DNA of 64,000 bases. Origin: Bufo bufo (taxonomy: Eukaryota; Chordata; Amphibia; Anura; Bufonidae). Made by a program: the position numbers and the translations under genes. Below the pieces are notes generated by a model, which did no database searches, was not told where the DNA came from, and saw only the letters and a program-made list of their open reading frames with translations. This document shows, one piece after another, positions 1 through 64,000 of the stretch. Every line of letters starts with the position of its first letter. Position 1 is the stretch's first letter. The stretch lies in the NCBI RefSeq assembly GCF_905171765.1, contig NC_053395.1, positions 188,917,577 to 188,981,576 of the forward strand, in the 5' to 3' direction.

Positions 1-1271
1 TGCAAATTGCCAAGTTTCAATTTCTCTACTTCTATAATACATAGTAATACCTCCAAAAATAGTTATTACTTTACATTCCCCATATGTCTACTTCATGTTT
101 AGATCAATTTGGGAATGATATTTTATTTTTGGGGGATGTTACAAGGCTTAGAAGTTTAGAAGAAAATCTTGAAATTTTTCAGAAATTTTCAAAAACCCAC
201 TTTTTAGGGACCAGTTCAGGTCTGAAGTCACTTTGTGAGGCTTACATAATAGAAACCACCCAAAAATGACCCCATTCTAGAAACTACACCCCTCAAGGTA
301 TTCAAAACTGATTTTACAAACTTTGTTAACCCTTTAGGTGTTGCACAAGAGTTATTGGCAAATGGAAATGAAATTTGAGAATTTCAATTTTTTGGCAAAT
401 TTTCCATTTTAATCCATTTTTTCCAGTAACAAAGCAAGGGTTAACAGCCAAACAAAATGCTATATTTATTGCCCCGATTCTGTAGTTTGCAGAAACACCC
501 CATATGTGCCCGTACAGTAGTTTACGGCCACATATGGGGTGTTTCTGCAAACTACAGAATCGGGGCAATAAATATAGCATTTTGTTTGGCTGTTAACTCT
601 TGCTTTGTAAGTGGAAAAAATGGATTAAAATGGAAAATTTGCCAAATAATTGAAATTCTTAAATTTCATCTCCATTTGCCAATAACTCTTGTGCAACACC
701 TAAAGGGTTAACAAAGTTTGTAAAATCAGTTTTGAATACCTTGAGGGGTGTAGTTTCTAGAATGGGGTCATTTTTGGGTGGTTTCTATTATGTAAGCCTC
801 ACAAAGTGACTTCAGACCTGAACTGGTCCCTAAAAAGTGGGTTTTTGAAAATTTCTGAAAAATATCAAGATTTTCTTCTAAACTTCTAAGCCTTGTGACA
901 TCCCCCAAAAATAAAATATCATTCCCAAATTGATCCAAACATGAAGTAGACATATGGGGAATGTAATGTAATAACTATTTTTGGAGGTATTACTATGTAT
1001 TATAGAAGTAGAGAAATTGAAACTTGGAAATTTGCAATTTAAAAAAATCTTTTGGTAAATTTGGTATTTTTTTTATAAATAAAAATGATTTTTTTTTTAC
1101 TTCATTTTACCAGTGTCATGAAGTACAATATGTGACGAAAAAACTATCTCAGAATGGCCTGGATAAGTCAAAGCGTTTTAAAGTTATCAGCACTTAAAGT
1201 GACACTGGTCAGATTTGCAAAAAAAAGCCCAGTCCTTAAGGTGAAATAGGGCTGAGTCCTTAAGGGGTTAA
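1..1271. mobile_element. Long fold-back (palindromic) element, TTAA-bounded, left end outside window
   Basis: Bases 1-508 and about 530-1037 are inverted copies of each other around a spacer of about 20 bp. The right arm runs on to TTAA at 1268-1271. Identical 61-residue frames in both arms (84-269 and 768-953) are by-products of the palindrome. TTAA ends fit piggyBac or Kolobok-type MITEs. No transposase is present. Confidence 0.75.
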
Positions 1272-1888
1272 GCTAATGTGTATGGCCAGCTTTACAATAG
1301 TTAAAAGAAAATCTAGTCCAATGGCAAAATCAAAGTGGTCCTTTCTCCAGAATCATAGGCTTTGTTACTGGCATCTGTTAAAATTCCCCAAACTGGTAGA
1401 TTAGTAATACAAAGCTGTAGAAAGAGGATAAACAGGATCCGAAAAATGCACCTCCTCTATTTTACACCAGGGATCTAGCACTTGGTAGGATCAGATGTAG
1501 GTTTCAGCCATCTACAAAACCTCTACGCCCCTTATTGCTGCCATTGAATACATGACATTATGCTTTTCATAGGTTTGGCTGAGAGATGGGTAGATATTAA
1601 TAATGCTCACCTATTTTTGGTAATATTGGGTCAATTTTCTCTGATGAACTTGGAGATAATATGACAGTCCTGGATGATGAGGATTGTGATATTGAAGGAG
1701 CTGCAATCTCAGCTGACAAAGTAAATTAATGTATTAGCCATGTTTTACTACATCAGTGTCATTTTATTAATTTCAAATATTTTCTGAAATGAATATATCG
1801 TGTCATTGTCCTTCAGTTATTTTATATAAAACTTAGATAAGGAATTGAAGTAATGGAATGTAAAGGGAAAACCAAAGTATCTTATTAC
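1272..1888. other. Unassigned intronic or 3' sequence
   Basis: No recognisable gene or repeat. A short plus-strand frame at about 1615-1728 looks acidic and protein-like but has no exon evidence. Confidence 0.4.
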
Positions 1889-62692
<60,804 letters not shown>

Positions 62693-62701
62693 GATTGATC
62701 T

Positions 62702-63484
62702 ACAAAGGAAAATGATTTATTCATTATTTGAAGAACACTCCATACAGCTATTATTTAAGTCAGTCACGTTTTTAAAAAAGATCACTGTCCCCGAATAAAA
62801 AAACGTTAGTTTCTAAAAAAGAATTTCTTACAACCCTAAATGATTATTTAGCGAAATGAAACATTTTGATTGGTTATGTATCCGTCAGTAAAAAATTAGA
62901 TTCTTCTGGAAATACGTAACATCTGCATGAGTATCTTGCTGTATGGACCGAGGTCATATATGAGGGTGAATACCTTTTGATCATTCAAAGTGTAATTGAC
63001 ATGACATAGCTAAAAGCAAAGAGCAAACATTCTGATCATTGCAGACACTAGGGGGCGCTGGTGCGCACAGAAGGTTTCCTTAGGGTGACCAACATGTAAC
63101 TCTTGGGCGCTTCAATGTGAGTGTGGGCTACTGCTCATTAGCCACCCGGCTCCTCATTCTTACTCATAAAGGAGGGTCCTGAATGGAGGGGCTTCTCTTT
63201 ATGACATCCACATGACCTTATGCTGTATGGATGAGTAGACAAGCACACACACATACCCATACAGCTCAAACTGATTTCTTTGGAACATAATGGAAATGTA
63301 AAGATGATCTGATCCTTATACAAGTTTGTCTAAGTGGAAGTGTTAGCTTAATATACTGCCATAAGTATTACAGCTACAGGCCCTATTGTTTTGACATGGC
63401 AGGGGTTCAGAATATGTCCCACCAACCTTTTTCCCCCTGATGTTTAGCATTATGGCTATCCCATGGAACAATCATTCACTTAAT
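62702..63484. other. Upstream of the COL28A1 start exon; no feature recognised
   Basis: Should contain part of the first intron, and possibly the 5' untranslated exon and promoter. I see no clear TATA box, CpG-rich block or exon. Confidence 0.4.
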
Positions 63485-63800
63485 TGTTCCTCCGGATAGG
63501 TCACCAGTATCAGGTTGGTGTGGGTCCAACACCCAGCACCCCAATGATCAGCTGTTTTGGGCCAGAAACTGTACAGTGTACAGAGCTGGAAGCAGACAGC
63601 TCCATACACAGTGTAGTGGTCATACCAGGGTACTGCAGTTTAGCTCCTATTCAAGTGAGCGCGAGCTAAGATTCAGTACGCTGGCACCAGAAGCTGCACA
63701 GTGCATGGAGCATTCAGCCGTGGCAGCCCATAACAGCTGATTGGCGGGTGCTGGGTGTCAGATCCTCACTGATGGGTCATCAATATCTATAGCCTGCAGA
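63485..63800. repeat. Palindromic MITE, 'GGTGTGGGTCCAACACCC' family
   Basis: Left GTCACCAGTATCAGG...CAGCTGTTTT and right AACAGCTGATTGGCGGGTGC...GGGTCATCAATATC arms are inverted. Confidence 0.6.
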
Positions 63801-64000
63801 ACCCTGGAGAACATTTGCAGTTCTTAATGCAGAACCTGGGTGGCCACCCTACTACCTATATACAGCTCCTCTCCCAACTCCATCCTCCCCACTTATATAT
63901 TGGTATATATTGAGAAAGGCAACCAAAAAGAGAGGTGCTCATAGGGTAAGTATGTGAGGCCTGATGGTCCACGCAGAAATATGTTGTTCTCTCCTGTTGT

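Noticed and set aside
84..953. Identical 61- and 84-residue frames on both strands
   Set aside because: Created by the fold-back symmetry; no recognised domain.

Overview
The window is vertebrate genomic DNA. It holds one large multi-exon gene on the minus strand, buried in transposable elements. The many small palindromic elements, the Penelope-like, chromovirus and Tc1/mariner copies, and the repeat styles I recall from frog genomes suggest an anuran amphibian, probably a neobatrachian; this is inference, not a database result.

Host gene. Thirty-two coding exons, read right to left from 62692 to 1889, form an almost complete collagen alpha-1(XXVIII) gene (COL28A1). They encode a signal peptide, a von Willebrand factor A domain (VWA1) with an intact metal-binding (MIDAS) motif, a 7-residue micro-exon, a triple helix of about 522 residues, a second VWA domain, an Arg/Glu-rich helical linker and an acidic segment. 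The last visible exon ends in phase 1, where the family has a Kunitz domain; that exon is not in the window and should lie left of position 1. Splice phases agree through all 32 exons, giving about 1,128 codons. Fifteen helix exons are exactly 69 bp, and each has its imperfection at the same (sixth) triplet.

Mobile DNA, left to right. 1-1271: right part of a long TTAA-bounded fold-back element. 2514-2859: hAT-type MITE with a perfect 8-bp target duplication. 4705-6630: Harbinger-type MITEs. 6642-16246: a 9.6-kb hAT-type element (13-bp terminal inverted repeats, perfect 8-bp duplication) containing a MITE, which contains a 6-kb TTAA-flanked element made largely of hairpins and about 18 tandem units of about 190 bp. 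17985-22910: a near-perfect palindrome of two 5'-truncated Penelope-like copies placed head to head; its right arm carries an intact DD37E Tc1-like transposon (20738-22300), and the left arm preserves the empty site. 24334-29410: a damaged chromodomain Ty3/gypsy element with near-identical LTRs; a solo LTR of the same family is at 57154-57820. 35399-36180: an unrelated solo LTR. 42786-44329 and 53430-54965: two decayed DD34E Tc1 elements. 50029-50823: a long GATA tetranucleotide array. Many 150-500 bp palindromic MITEs fill the other introns.

Apart from the transposon coding regions I see no second protein-coding gene, and no tRNA, rRNA or CRISPR. Introns carry most of the mobile DNA and the exons are undamaged, so the host gene looks functional.
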